Assembly: GCA_035630615.1 (NCBI GenBank)
Contig: DASQKI010000008.1
Span: 1 to 64,000, forward strand
Direction of reading: 5' to 3'
DNA length: 64,000 nt
From: DATFRX01 sp035630615
GTDB taxonomy: Bacteria > Actinomycetota > Actinomycetes > Propionibacteriales > Nocardioidaceae
Position 1 is the first letter of the stretch, and each line of letters opens with the position of its first letter. A program made the translations under genes and the position numbers. Positions 27,840-36,166 of this stretch are shown piece by piece. The notes beneath the pieces are model-generated. The model searched no databases. It was not told the origin of the DNA and saw only the letters and a program-made list of their open reading frames with translations.

Positions 27840-27953
27840 ATTACGCCGAATCGGGCGCCTCGCAGCGGAATGTTATGACCAGGTGGCATGGTGCGACTTG
27901 GGGTCTTTGAGACAACCTCGAAGCGACCTACCCAGTTTCTCGAGGGAGTACCC

Positions 27954-29570
27954 ATGCGCAGACTCGTAGCGGCTCCAGGCGCCGCGATTCTCGCCGTCGG
28001 GCTAGGCGTGGTAGGCACGACGGTTGGGACATCGGCAGGAGCGGCACCGGCATCGGACGAGCGTAGTCCGGCGGCGGTCGCGAATGACTACATCGGCGAT
28101 CACCTGGGCTCGATCAAGGGCTCGACCGCCGACTCGTACCGCGTGGTCGACACCATCACCGGTGTCGACGGCGCGCAACACATCCGATATGAGCGGACCT
28201 ACCAGGGTCTGCCGGTGCTCGGCGGCGACTTCGTCGTGCACCAGGACGCCGACGGCGCGGTCGACGGTGTGTCCGTCGCCCAAGCCCGGGCGATCGACAT
28301 CTCCGCGACGCCGCGAATCGCTGCCGCTGACGTGGCCGCGAAGACACGGCACGCATTCGACGGTGCCAAGATCGCTGACGTCTCGAAGCCTCAGCTGGTC
28401 GTCGACGCTCGGTACGGCGCGCCACAGCTGGCGTGGATGAGCGTCGTGCACGGCGTGCAGTCCGACGGCCAGACGCCGAGCCGAGCCACGGTGCTCGTCG
28501 ACGCGTTGTCCGGCGAGATCCTCGACGCCGACGAGAGCGTCACCACATTGGCGCCGCTCGACACCACGTCGAGCTCGGGCAACCTGAGCGACGACGCCCA
28601 GGTCGCCGACGTGGGCACCGGTCAGAGCATCTACCTCGGCCAGGTCGAGATCGACACCACCGCCGGTGGCAGCGGTTTCGAGATGGTCGACCCGTCGCAC
28701 GGCAACGGCACGACCTGCGACATGAACAACTCTGAGGCCCAGTGCACGACGCTCGTCGACGACGATAACGCCTGGGGCGACGGCACCAACGCCGACCGAG
28801 CCTCGGCCGGAGTCGACGCGCACCTCGGCGCGGCGTTGACGTTCGACTACTACACCGCGACCCACAACTGGAACGGCATCTTCAACGACGGCACCGGCGT
28901 GCCGTCGCGGGTCCACTACGGCAACGCGTACGTCAACGCGTTCTGGGACGGTCAGCAGATGACGTACGGCGATGGTGAGAACAACGACCGTCCGCTCGTG
29001 TCGCTCGACGTCGCCGGCCACGAGATGTCGCACGGCGTCACCGAGAACACGGCGGGTCTGGAGTACTCCGGCGACGCCGGCGGTCTCAACGAGGCCACCA
29101 GCGACATCTTCGGCTCGATGGTCGAGTTCTACGCCAACAACGCCGCCGACCCCGGCGACTACGACATCGGCGAGAAGATCGACATCTTCGGCACCGGCGA
29201 GCCGCTGCGGTACATGTACCAGCCTTCGCTGGACGGTTCGTCGTACGACTGCTGGGACTCGAGCGTGCCAGGGTCCGACCCGCACTACTCGTCCGGCGTC
29301 GGCAACCACTTCTTCTTCCTCTTGGCAGAAGGCAGCGGTGACACGCAGTACGGCAGCAGCCCGATCTGCGACGGCTCGACCGTCACCGGTATCGGTCGGG
29401 ACAAGGCCGCGCAGATTTGGTTCACGGCGCTCTCGCAGTACATGACGAGCACCGAGACCTACTCGGACGCGCGAGCCCACACGATCCAGGCAGCGACTGA
29501 CCTCTACGGCGCAGGAAGCCCTGAGGTTCAGACCGTTGAAGCCGCCTGGACCGCGGTCTCGGTGAGCTAA
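27954..29570 (+). CDS. Secreted M4 (thermolysin-type) metalloprotease
   Basis: A 538-residue zinc endopeptidase precursor. It has a signal peptide (about residues 1-32), a FTP/PepSY-type propeptide (about 35-190, with RYERTYQGLPVLGGDFVVHQ) and then the M4 catalytic domain. Zinc ligands are in AGHEMSHGVTENTAGLEY (HExxH) and GLNEATSDIFGSMVEF (third ligand Glu). The C-terminal lobe has SGVGNHFFFLLAEG with the catalytic His region. ATG 27954 follows GAGGGAG; an earlier in-frame start would add a non-signal leader. It is divergent from a LysR gene. Such proteases are extracellular scavengers of protein nitrogen. Confidence 0.95.
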   Translation: MRRLVAAPGAAILAVGLGVVGTTVGTSAGAAPASDERSPAAVANDYIGDHLGSIKGSTADSYRVVDTITGVDGAQHIRYERTYQGLPVLGGDFVVHQDADGAVDGVSVAQARAIDISATPRIAAADVAAKTRHAFDGAKIADVSKPQLVVDARYGAPQLAWMSVVHGVQSDGQTPSRATVLVDALSGEILDADESVTTLAPLDTTSSSGNLSDDAQVADVGTGQSIYLGQVEIDTTAGGSGFEMVDPSHGNGTTCDMNNSEAQCTTLVDDDNAWGDGTNADRASAGVDAHLGAALTFDYYTATHNWNGIFNDGTGVPSRVHYGNAYVNAFWDGQQMTYGDGENNDRPLVSLDVAGHEMSHGVTENTAGLEYSGDAGGLNEATSDIFGSMVEFYANNAADPGDYDIGEKIDIFGTGEPLRYMYQPSLDGSSYDCWDSSVPGSDPHYSSGVGNHFFFLLAEGSGDTQYGSSPICDGSTVTGIGRDKAAQIWFTALSQYMTSTETYSDARAHTIQAATDLYGAGSPEVQTVEAAWTAVSVS

Positions 29571-29595
29571 CCGGCGGACCAGCTCACCGATGGGC

Positions 29596-29630
29596 GCAGC
29601 CCCGGCCGTGGCATGGCGGCCGGGGGCTGC
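29596..29630 (+). terminator. Hairpin after the M4 protease gene
   Basis: GCAGCCCCGGCC (29596-29607) pairs with GGCCGGGGGCTGC (29618-29630) with one bulged G and a 10-base loop, 26 bases after the protease stop. It is GC-rich without a T-tract, as is usual for actinobacterial terminators. Confidence 0.65.
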
Positions 29631-29639
29631 GTCCCCTTC

Positions 29640-29683
29640 GCGTCCTGCGATCTGTGTACCCGGGGTCACAGATCGCAGGACGC
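29640..29683. repeat. 17-bp perfect inverted repeat
   Basis: Arms 29640-29656 and 29667-29683 are exact reverse complements around a 10-base loop. It lies between the convergent M4 protease and response-regulator genes. It would fold in transcripts from either side and may serve as a second, bidirectional terminator. Confidence 0.75.
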
Positions 29684-29704
29684 TTCGCCTCCCCACCACT
29701 CCTT

Positions 29705-29766
29705 CGCGCCGAGATTGCGCGTCCCGCCCACTTCCTCGCGCCGAGATCGCGCGTCCCGCCCACTTC
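29705..29766. repeat. Tandem pair of GAGATTGCGCGTC-family units
   Basis: A 30-base unit at 29705-29734 is repeated at 29737-29766 with one change (GAGATTGCG to GAGATCGCG). Each contains the core seen at 8352-8439 and 58577-58638. Here the units are direct rather than inverted. They lie just before the stop of the convergent response-regulator gene. Confidence 0.8.
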
Positions 29767-29782
29767 CGCGAATGGGCTGGGG

Positions 29783-30438
29783 CTAGACGTGGCCGGCGTC
29801 GTGGACGCGGATCGCGATCTGGACCCGGTTGTCGGCCTCGAGCTTGACCAACAGCCTCGACACGTGGGCCTTGACCGTCGCCACGCTCATGTAGAGCTCC
29901 TCGGCGATATCGGCGTTGGACAACCCGCGTCCGACCGCGACGGCCACTTCGCGCTCACGCTCGCTCAGCCGGTCCAACTGCTCTCGAGCCGAGGCGGCGC
30001 GGTCTCCCGACGGATGGTTGGCGACCTGCCGGATCAGTTGCGCCGTCACGCTCGGCGACAGCATCGGCTCACCGGCGGCGACCTTGCCACGGCGTCGACG
30101 ATCTGCGCCGGGGGCGTGTCCTTCAGCAAGAACCCGCTCGCGCCGTCGCCGAGCGCGCGTACGACGTACTCGTCGGCGTCGAAGGTGGTGAGCACGATGA
30201 CCCGAGGCGGACTGACGCTGCGCATGAGACGTGATGTCGCCTCGAGGCCGTCGAGCCGTGGCATCCGGATATCCATCAACACCACGTCGGGGGAGCTTCG
30301 CCGGATCATGTCGAGCCCGGCGACGCCGTTGTCGGCCTCGCCCACGATCTCGATGTCGGAGGCGCCGCCCAGGATGAGCGACAACCCCGCCCGGACCAAC
30401 GCGTCGTCGTCGACGATGGCCACGCGAATCGTCGTCAC
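29783..30438 (-). pseudogene. NarL/LuxR-type response regulator, frameshifted
   Basis: Receiver domain from GTG 30438 (VTTIRVAIVDDDALVRAG) with the acidic pair, the phosphoryl Asp in VVLMDIRMP, and the Lys in FLLKDTPP. After DAVA one base is missing near 30083-30085. The other frame then continues KVAAGEPMLSPSV and the LuxR HTH (RLSEREREVAVAVGRGLSNADIAEELYMSVATVKAHVSRLL), stopping at 29783. With the base restored the protein would be about 218 residues, normal for NarL. As given, the receiver frame stops shortly after the break and would lack the DNA-binding domain. GTG 30438 overlaps the kinase stop by four bases (GTGA), so the pair was translationally coupled. Confidence 0.85.
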
Positions 30439-31544
30439 GCGTCGCCTCCCGCGGACACCCGTTGCGGCCACGGCAGGTGCGCCCGGACGACGAACTCTCG
30501 CGATGCCGTCCGTCCGTGCTCGAGCCGGCCCCCACTCAGCTCGGCCCGCTCGACCAGCCCGATCAGACCGAGACCCGACTCGGGCAGCGCGGCGTCGCGT
30601 CGGTCGTCGCCGACTCGCAGCGGGTTGCGGATCTCGACGGTCAGCTCGCCGCCTTCCTCGCCGCTCAGCTGCACCCGTACCGTCGTGTTCGGGGCGTGCT
30701 TGCGGGCGTTGGTCAGGCCCTCCTGGATGATCCGGTACGCGCTGCGTCCGATCGTCTCGGGCGCCGGCTCCAGGTCTTCGACATCGTTGGTGAGGCGGAC
30801 GTTCATGCCCGCAGCGACGGCCTCGTCGATCAGGTCGGGGATGTCACGCAGCGTGGGCTGCGGCCGCTCCGGCGCGTCCTTCGGTCGGTCGTCGCGCAGC
30901 ATCCCGAGCACCTGGCGCAGGTCGACGAGAGCATGGTGGGCGTTGGCCTGGATGACCTCCGCGGTGCGCCTCGTCTCGTCCGGGCTGAGGTCGGTGCGGT
31001 AGGCCATCGCGCCGGCGTGCATGGCCACGAGCGAGATGCGGTGGGCCAACACGTCGTGCATCTCGCGGGCGATCCGGGCCCGTTCGTTGGTGCGCGCCTG
31101 TGCGACCCGCATCGCCTGCTCACGCTCGGCTCGCTCGGCGCGGTCCTTGAGCGATGCCACCAAGGCCCGGCGAGCGCCGATGTAGAGGCCGGCGGCGATG
31201 AGCACGGCGTTGGCGACGACGACGAAGCCGAGGTCGCCGTAGACGCCCGCCGAGTCGGCCGGCTCGATCTGGTAGTAGAGCATGCCGCTGACGATGCTGA
31301 CCGCGGCGAACGGTACGAGCTCGTCCCAGCGGCGACGGGTCGCGAGGGACACGGCCACGATGACGCCGGGACCCGCGCTCGTCGCCGACACCATCCCGAC
31401 CGACGTGACGAGCATCGCGATCGCGAACGGATGCCGTCGCCGAAACTGCATCACGACGAGGCACGCCAGGCCGAGGCTCAGGTCGAGCCAGAACAGGTAC
31501 CGGTCTTGATCCCACTGGGCGGGGGCGACGTCTGCCCACGCCAA
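30435..31544 (-). CDS. NarL-type sensor histidine kinase
   Basis: Membrane sensor kinase of the HisKA_3 class. The N-terminal part has several transmembrane helices (for example WLDLSLGLACLVVMQF and GFVVVANAVLIAAGLYIGA). The dimerisation/phospho-acceptor segment is ARIAREMHDVLAHRISLVAM (His in REMHD). The ATPase domain has the N-box IIQEGLTNARKHAP and G-box SGLGLIGLVERAE. The start is uncertain: TTG 31544 is the first standard codon, but convincing coding sequence (SGWIDRIRRPEPDASSEPPP and a further hydrophobic segment) continues upstream in frame with no ATG or GTG; a CTG at 31685 is possible. It couples to the frameshifted regulator. Confidence 0.82.
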   Translation of the reverse strand: MAWADVAPAQWDQDRYLFWLDLSLGLACLVVMQFRRRHPFAIAMLVTSVGMVSATSAGPGVIVAVSLATRRRWDELVPFAAVSIVSGMLYYQIEPADSAGVYGDLGFVVVANAVLIAAGLYIGARRALVASLKDRAERAEREQAMRVAQARTNERARIAREMHDVLAHRISLVAMHAGAMAYRTDLSPDETRRTAEVIQANAHHALVDLRQVLGMLRDDRPKDAPERPQPTLRDIPDLIDEAVAAGMNVRLTNDVEDLEPAPETIGRSAYRIIQEGLTNARKHAPNTTVRVQLSGEEGGELTVEIRNPLRVGDDRRDAALPESGLGLIGLVERAELSGGRLEHGRTASREFVVRAHLPWPQRVSAGGDA

Positions 31545-31805
31545 GGCGGCGATCAGGATCGCCGCGATGGTTCGCCAGGTCCGCTGCCACGCAGTCAGCG
31601 GCGGCGGCTCGCTGGATGCGTCGGGCTCCGGGCGGCGGATCCGGTCGATCCATCCCGAGAGCGTACGGCGGTTCGCGTCCCTCAGATTAGGGGTGGCCCA
31701 GAGCCGTGCCCACCAACCGAAGTTCCTGGGATGTCGACTTTCGTCTATCCAAATGTCGCCCTAGGCACGATGTCGGTCGCGAGGCGGTCCGGCAGGCTGG
31801 GCCTC

Positions 31806-32705
31806 ATGATCGAAGTGGACGGTCTGACCAAGGCCTATGGAAGCTACTTGGCGGTCGACGATGTGTCGTTTCGGGTCGAGCCGGGAACTGTCACCGGCTT
31901 TCTCGGACCCAACGGCGCCGGCAAGTCGACCACGATGCGGATGATGGTGGGACTCACTCCGCCCACCGCTGGGAGCTCCACGATTCTGGGGGTTCCGTAC
32001 TCGAAAATTCCCAACCCAGGCACCTACGTGGGTGTTCTGCTCGACGCGTCGGCGCAGCATGCCGGTCGCACCGGGCGAGAGGTCCTGCACCTCGGCGCGA
32101 TGCTGATGGGGCTGGCCGGGAGCCGGGTCGACGAGATGCTCGAGCTGGTCGGGCTGTCCGGCACCGAGTCGAAGCGTCGGGTCGGCAACTACTCGCTCGG
32201 CATGCGGCAGCGCCTCGGGATCGCCCACGCGCTGCTCGGTGACCCGCAGGTACTGGTGCTCGACGAGCCGGCCAACGGGCTCGACCCGGCCGGCATCCGC
32301 TGGATGCGTAGGCTGCTGCGCGGGTTCGCCGAGCGGGGTGGCACGGTGCTGCTCTCGTCGCACCTGCTGCACGAGATCGAGATGATCGCCGACGAGCTGG
32401 TCGTCATCGGGCGCGGCAAGATCGTCGCGCAGGGCAGCAAGGACGAGCTGGTCGCGGCAACCGGCACACTCGTACGCAGTGTCGACCTCGACACGCTCGG
32501 CCTCGCGCTCAAGCAGGCCGAGCTCGAGTTCACGCACTCCGCAACCGGCTCCTTCATCGTGCAGGGCACCGGTGAGCAGGTCGGCCGGATCGCGGCCGGC
32601 GCCGGAGTCATCCTGACCGAGCTGCGGCCGGCCGAAGGCGCCGGGCTCGAAGAGATGTTCCTCCAATTGACCGCTGACGACGCACGAGACGAGGTGTCCG
32701 CATGA
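31806..32705 (+). CDS. ABC transporter ATP-binding protein (exporter type)
   Basis: A 299-residue ATPase. Walker A is LGPNGAGKSTT, the signature is YSLGMRQRLGIAHALLG, Walker B is VLVLDEPANGLDP and the switch His is in SSHLLHEIEMIADELV. The architecture is that of CcmA/DrrA/NatA-type export or bacitracin/daunorubicin-resistance ATPases. ATG 31806 gives MIEVDGLTKAYG, the standard N-terminus. The next gene (permease) overlaps by four bases. It is divergent from the NarL-type two-component genes, a common arrangement where the two-component system controls the exporter. Confidence 0.92.
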   Translation: MIEVDGLTKAYGSYLAVDDVSFRVEPGTVTGFLGPNGAGKSTTMRMMVGLTPPTAGSSTILGVPYSKIPNPGTYVGVLLDASAQHAGRTGREVLHLGAMLMGLAGSRVDEMLELVGLSGTESKRRVGNYSLGMRQRLGIAHALLGDPQVLVLDEPANGLDPAGIRWMRRLLRGFAERGGTVLLSSHLLHEIEMIADELVVIGRGKIVAQGSKDELVAATGTLVRSVDLDTLGLALKQAELEFTHSATGSFIVQGTGEQVGRIAAGAGVILTELRPAEGAGLEEMFLQLTADDARDEVSA

Positions 32706-33493
32706 CCGCGCTAACCGCGGCGGCGCCGATCAACCTGGATCAGACCCGCAAGGTGGGAATGCTCCGGCTGATCCGCGTCGAGCTGCGCAAGGTGACCGAT
32801 ACCCGAGCTGGCATGTGGCTGCTGGTCGCGATCGGCCTGATCACCGTCGCGGCCGTGACGATCTTCTTGTTCGCGGCCGACGCCAACGAGCTGACGTACG
32901 AGAACTTCGCCGGCGTCACGCTGACCCCGCAGGGCTTCCTGCTGCCGGTGCTCGGCATCCTGGCCGTCACCAGCGAATGGTCGCAGCGGACCGGCCTGGT
33001 GACCTTCACCCTGGAACCCAGTCGTAGCCGCATCGTGGTCGCGAAGTTTGTCGCCGTCGTGGCGCTCGGGCTCGCGGCGGTTGCGGTCGCCCTGGTCGCT
33101 GGCGCGCTGTTCAACATGCTCGGCTCCGCGCTGATGGATGGATCCGGCGCCTGGAACCTCGGGATGGCAGGCGGGAGAGACTTCGTGCTCCTGCAGCTCA
33201 TGGCGATCGTGCAGGGGCTCGCTTTCGGCATGCTGCTGATGAACAGCGCGGCTGCGATCGTGCTCTACTTCGTGATCCCGACGGCCTGGTCGATTCTGTT
33301 CGGCATCGTCAGCGCCCTCGACGACGCCGCTCCGTGGCTCGACTTGGGAACGGCCCAGCAGCCGTTGTTCGACGATCACTCGTTGACGGCGACGCAGTGG
33401 TCGCAAATCCTGGTGACGGCAACGATCTGGATCATCGTGCCGTTCGTGGCCGGCACCGTCCGACTGCTGCGCGTGGAGTTGAAGTCGGCCTGA
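32702..33493 (+). CDS. ABC-2-type transporter permease
   Basis: A 263-residue membrane protein with about six spans, including GMWLLVAIGLITVAAVTIFL, VAVVALGLAAVAVALVAGALF and ILVTATIWIIVPFVAGTVRLL. It begins with the cytoplasmic MLRLIRVELRKVTDTRAGMW typical of ABC-2 permeases. ATG 32702 overlaps the ATPase stop (ATGA), so the two proteins form one exporter. Substrate unknown: drug, lipid or peptide export are possible. A strong hairpin follows at 33516. Confidence 0.88.
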   Translation: MTALTAAAPINLDQTRKVGMLRLIRVELRKVTDTRAGMWLLVAIGLITVAAVTIFLFAADANELTYENFAGVTLTPQGFLLPVLGILAVTSEWSQRTGLVTFTLEPSRSRIVVAKFVAVVALGLAAVAVALVAGALFNMLGSALMDGSGAWNLGMAGGRDFVLLQLMAIVQGLAFGMLLMNSAAAIVLYFVIPTAWSILFGIVSALDDAAPWLDLGTAQQPLFDDHSLTATQWSQILVTATIWIIVPFVAGTVRLLRVELKSA

Positions 33494-33515
33494 CGGTGCA
33501 ACACTTGGGGGAGAT

Positions 33516-33554
33516 GAGGCCGGTCGGTTTCGCCGGGGTGAACCGACCGGCCTC
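33516..33554 (+). terminator. Strong hairpin terminator after the ABC exporter
   Basis: GAGGCCGGTCGGTT (33516-33529) pairs perfectly with AACCGACCGGCCTC (33541-33554) around an 11-base loop. A TTTTT tract follows about 16 bases later (33571-33575). It separates the exporter operon from dxr. Confidence 0.8.
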
Positions 33555-33605
33555 GGCCTGTCCGGCTCGTTTTTGATGGACCTGGCCGTAGGGAACAATG
33601 GCGGC

Positions 33606-34847
33606 ATGCAGCGCCGCGATGTAGTCGTGCTCGGGTCGACCGGGTCGGTGGGGACCCAGGCACTCGAGGTCATCGACCGGCATCCGGACCGATTCCGTGT
33701 TGTCGCGATCGCCGCCGGGGGGTCTCAGCCCGAGCTGGTCGCACGCCAGGCGATCGACTTCGAGGTGCCGGTGATCGGCATCAGCCAGGGGAGCGCCGCC
33801 GAGGACGTCCAGCTGGCCCTCTACGCGCACGCCCAGCGCCGCGGTTACGCAACCGGTGAGTACGCGATGCCCCGTCTCGTCATCGGGCCGGATGCCCCAG
33901 CCGTGGTGGCGGCAGAGCGGTGCGACGTCGTGCTCAACGCCATCACCGGTGCCGCCGGCCTGCTCGCGACGCTGGCCGCCCTCGACTCCGGCGCCACGCT
34001 CGCCCTGGCCAACAAGGAGTCGCTGATCATCGGCGGCGAAATCGTGCGGTCGGCCGCCAAGCCGGGTCAGATCGTGCCCGTCGACTCCGAGCACTCGGCG
34101 ATCGCCCAGTGCCTTCGGGGCGAGCGGGCGAGCGAGGTACGCCGGCTCGTGCTGACCGCGAGCGGTGGACCGTTCGTCGGTCGCGACCGGGCCGGTCTCG
34201 CCGACGTGACCCCCGAGCAGGCGCTGACGCACCCCAACTTCGACATGGGCCCGGTCATCACCGTCAACTCCGCGACCCTGATGAACAAGGGACTCGAGGT
34301 CATCGAGGCACACCTGCTGTTCGACGTGGCGATGGATCGGGTCGACGTCGTGGTCCATCCGCAGCAGATGATCCATTCGATGGTGGAGTTCGTCGACGGC
34401 TCGACCATGGCGCAGTCGTCGCCGCCGACGATGCTGATCCCGATCGCGCTCGGCCTGTCGTGGCCGGACCGGGTCGGTGACGTCGCCCCGGCGTGCGACT
34501 GGTCGACCGCGTCGACGTGGGAGTTTCACCCCCTCGACGACCGTGCCTTCCCTGCGATCGAGCTGGCCCGCCGCGCAGGCGCGCACGGTCGGACCGCACC
34601 TGCCGTCCTCAACGCCGCCAACGAGGTCTGCGTGGACGCATTCTTGCGAGCCGAGCTGGCCTTCCTCGACGTCGTGGATACGGTGAGTGACGTACTCAAC
34701 GAGCACCTACGACGCGATGACCCGGGGGAGCACGTACCCTCGAATCGGACACCGGTGACCGTCGACGAGGTGCTTGCGGCGGACGCATGGGCGCGGGAAC
34801 GCGCGGTCGAGCTGACCGCACACGAACGGGCGAGAGGACACGCGTGA
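33606..34847 (+). CDS. dxr: 1-deoxy-D-xylulose-5-phosphate reductoisomerase
   Basis: Second enzyme of the MEP isoprenoid pathway, converting DXP to 2-C-methyl-erythritol 4-phosphate with NADPH. The 413-residue protein has the NADPH motif VLGSTGSVGTQAL, ALANKESLIIGG, VPVDSEHSAIAQCL (metal ligands), LTASGGPF, HPNFDMG and MNKGLEVIEAHLLF. ATG 33606 is the usual start, directly before the Rossmann motif. It is followed after one base by the rseP-type gene and then ispG, the standard actinobacterial dxr-rseP-ispG cluster. Confidence 0.97.
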   Translation: MQRRDVVVLGSTGSVGTQALEVIDRHPDRFRVVAIAAGGSQPELVARQAIDFEVPVIGISQGSAAEDVQLALYAHAQRRGYATGEYAMPRLVIGPDAPAVVAAERCDVVLNAITGAAGLLATLAALDSGATLALANKESLIIGGEIVRSAAKPGQIVPVDSEHSAIAQCLRGERASEVRRLVLTASGGPFVGRDRAGLADVTPEQALTHPNFDMGPVITVNSATLMNKGLEVIEAHLLFDVAMDRVDVVVHPQQMIHSMVEFVDGSTMAQSSPPTMLIPIALGLSWPDRVGDVAPACDWSTASTWEFHPLDDRAFPAIELARRAGAHGRTAPAVLNAANEVCVDAFLRAELAFLDVVDTVSDVLNEHLRRDDPGEHVPSNRTPVTVDEVLAADAWARERAVELTAHERARGHA

Positions 34848-34848
34848 A

Positions 34849-36162
34849 ATGGATGGGCTGATCTACGCCCTCGGAGTCATCGTGTTCTTCGTCGGCCTGA
34901 TGGCGTCCATCGCGCTGCACGAGGTGGGTCACATGTGGCCGGCGAAGAAGTTCGGCGTCAAGGTCACGCAATACTTCGTCGGCTTCGGCCGGACTGTGTG
35001 GTCCGTTCGCCGGGGGGAGACCGAGTACGGCTTTAAGTCGATCCCGCTCGGCGGCTACGTCAAGCTGGTCGGGATGCTGCCGCCGGCCAAAGGCGATCGC
35101 CAAGACGAAGAGCATCCCGAGCGGGTTCGCAGCACCAACACCGGCATGTTCACCCAGCTGATATCCGATGCCCGCGCCGCCGAGTACGAGCATGTGCAAC
35201 CCGGCGACGAGGACCGGCTCTTCTATCGCAAGCCGTGGTGGCAGAAGCTGATCGTGATGTCCGGCGGACCGATGGTCAACCTGCTGATCGCCGTCTTTCT
35301 GTTCGGCGTCGTGTTCGTCGGCATCGGGGCTCCGCAAGCGACGACCACGGTCTCGGAGGTGTCGCAATGTGTGATTCCGGCCGACCAGGAGCGCCAGACC
35401 TGCACCGACGATGACCCGGTGGCGCCGGCCTACGACGCCGGCATCGAGCCAGGCGACCAGATCGTGTCGTTCAACGGCCAGTCGGTCGAGTCGTGGGACG
35501 ACCTGACCGACATGATCCGCGACAACGAGGCCGGCGCCGCGACGATCGGCGTCGTCCGCGACGGTGAGTCCCTGACCCTGCACACCAACACAGTCGTCAG
35601 TCTGCGCGAGGACCGCGAACAGCTCGACGAATTCGAGCACGTCGGGTTCCTCGGCGTCTCGCCGACGCAGGAGTCGGAGCGCGAGAGTCCGCTGTTCGTC
35701 GCGACGACGATGTGGGAATACACGAAGCTGACCGGCGAGGCCATCATCGACATGCCGGAGCGGATGGTCGGTGTGGCCCAGGCCGCCTTCGGCGACGAGC
35801 GCGAAGACGACAGTCCGATGAGTGTCGTCGGGGCGAGTCGGGTCGCCGGCGAGCTGTCGACCGTCGACGAGACGACCTGGGGTGAGCGAGCCGCGCAGCT
35901 GCTGGCACTGCTCGCCGCCGTCAACCTCTTCGTCGCACTGTTCAACTTCATCCCGCTGCTGCCGCTCGACGGCGGTCACATCGCAGGTGCGCTGTGGGAG
36001 GCGGTGCGGCGCGGGATCGCCCGACTGCGCCGGCGACCCGACCCGGGCTACGTCGACGTCGCGAAGATGCTGCCGGTGGCGTATGCGGTCGCGTCGGTTC
36101 TGATCGTGATGGGGGCTCTGCTCGTCTACGCCGACATCGTCAACCCGGTGACCCTGGAGTGA
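34849..36162 (+). CDS. rseP: Site-2 intramembrane metalloprotease (RseP/Rip1 type)
   Basis: M50 zinc protease that cleaves anti-sigma or other membrane substrates within the bilayer, 437 residues. The active-site motif is IALHEVGHMWPAKKFG (HExxH) in the first membrane span, and the third ligand is in NFIPLLPLDGGHIAGALWE. A PDZ-like domain lies near residues 165-230 (PAYDAGIEPGDQIVSFNGQSV). ATG 34849 follows the dxr stop by one base. The Trp in HMWPAK is unusual; Leu, Phe or similar is more common there. Its partner anti-sigma could be one of many, including the membrane protein at 10496. Confidence 0.95.
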   Translation: MDGLIYALGVIVFFVGLMASIALHEVGHMWPAKKFGVKVTQYFVGFGRTVWSVRRGETEYGFKSIPLGGYVKLVGMLPPAKGDRQDEEHPERVRSTNTGMFTQLISDARAAEYEHVQPGDEDRLFYRKPWWQKLIVMSGGPMVNLLIAVFLFGVVFVGIGAPQATTTVSEVSQCVIPADQERQTCTDDDPVAPAYDAGIEPGDQIVSFNGQSVESWDDLTDMIRDNEAGAATIGVVRDGESLTLHTNTVVSLREDREQLDEFEHVGFLGVSPTQESERESPLFVATTMWEYTKLTGEAIIDMPERMVGVAQAAFGDEREDDSPMSVVGASRVAGELSTVDETTWGERAAQLLALLAAVNLFVALFNFIPLLPLDGGHIAGALWEAVRRGIARLRRRPDPGYVDVAKMLPVAYAVASVLIVMGALLVYADIVNPVTLE

Positions 36163-36166
36163 TGCC

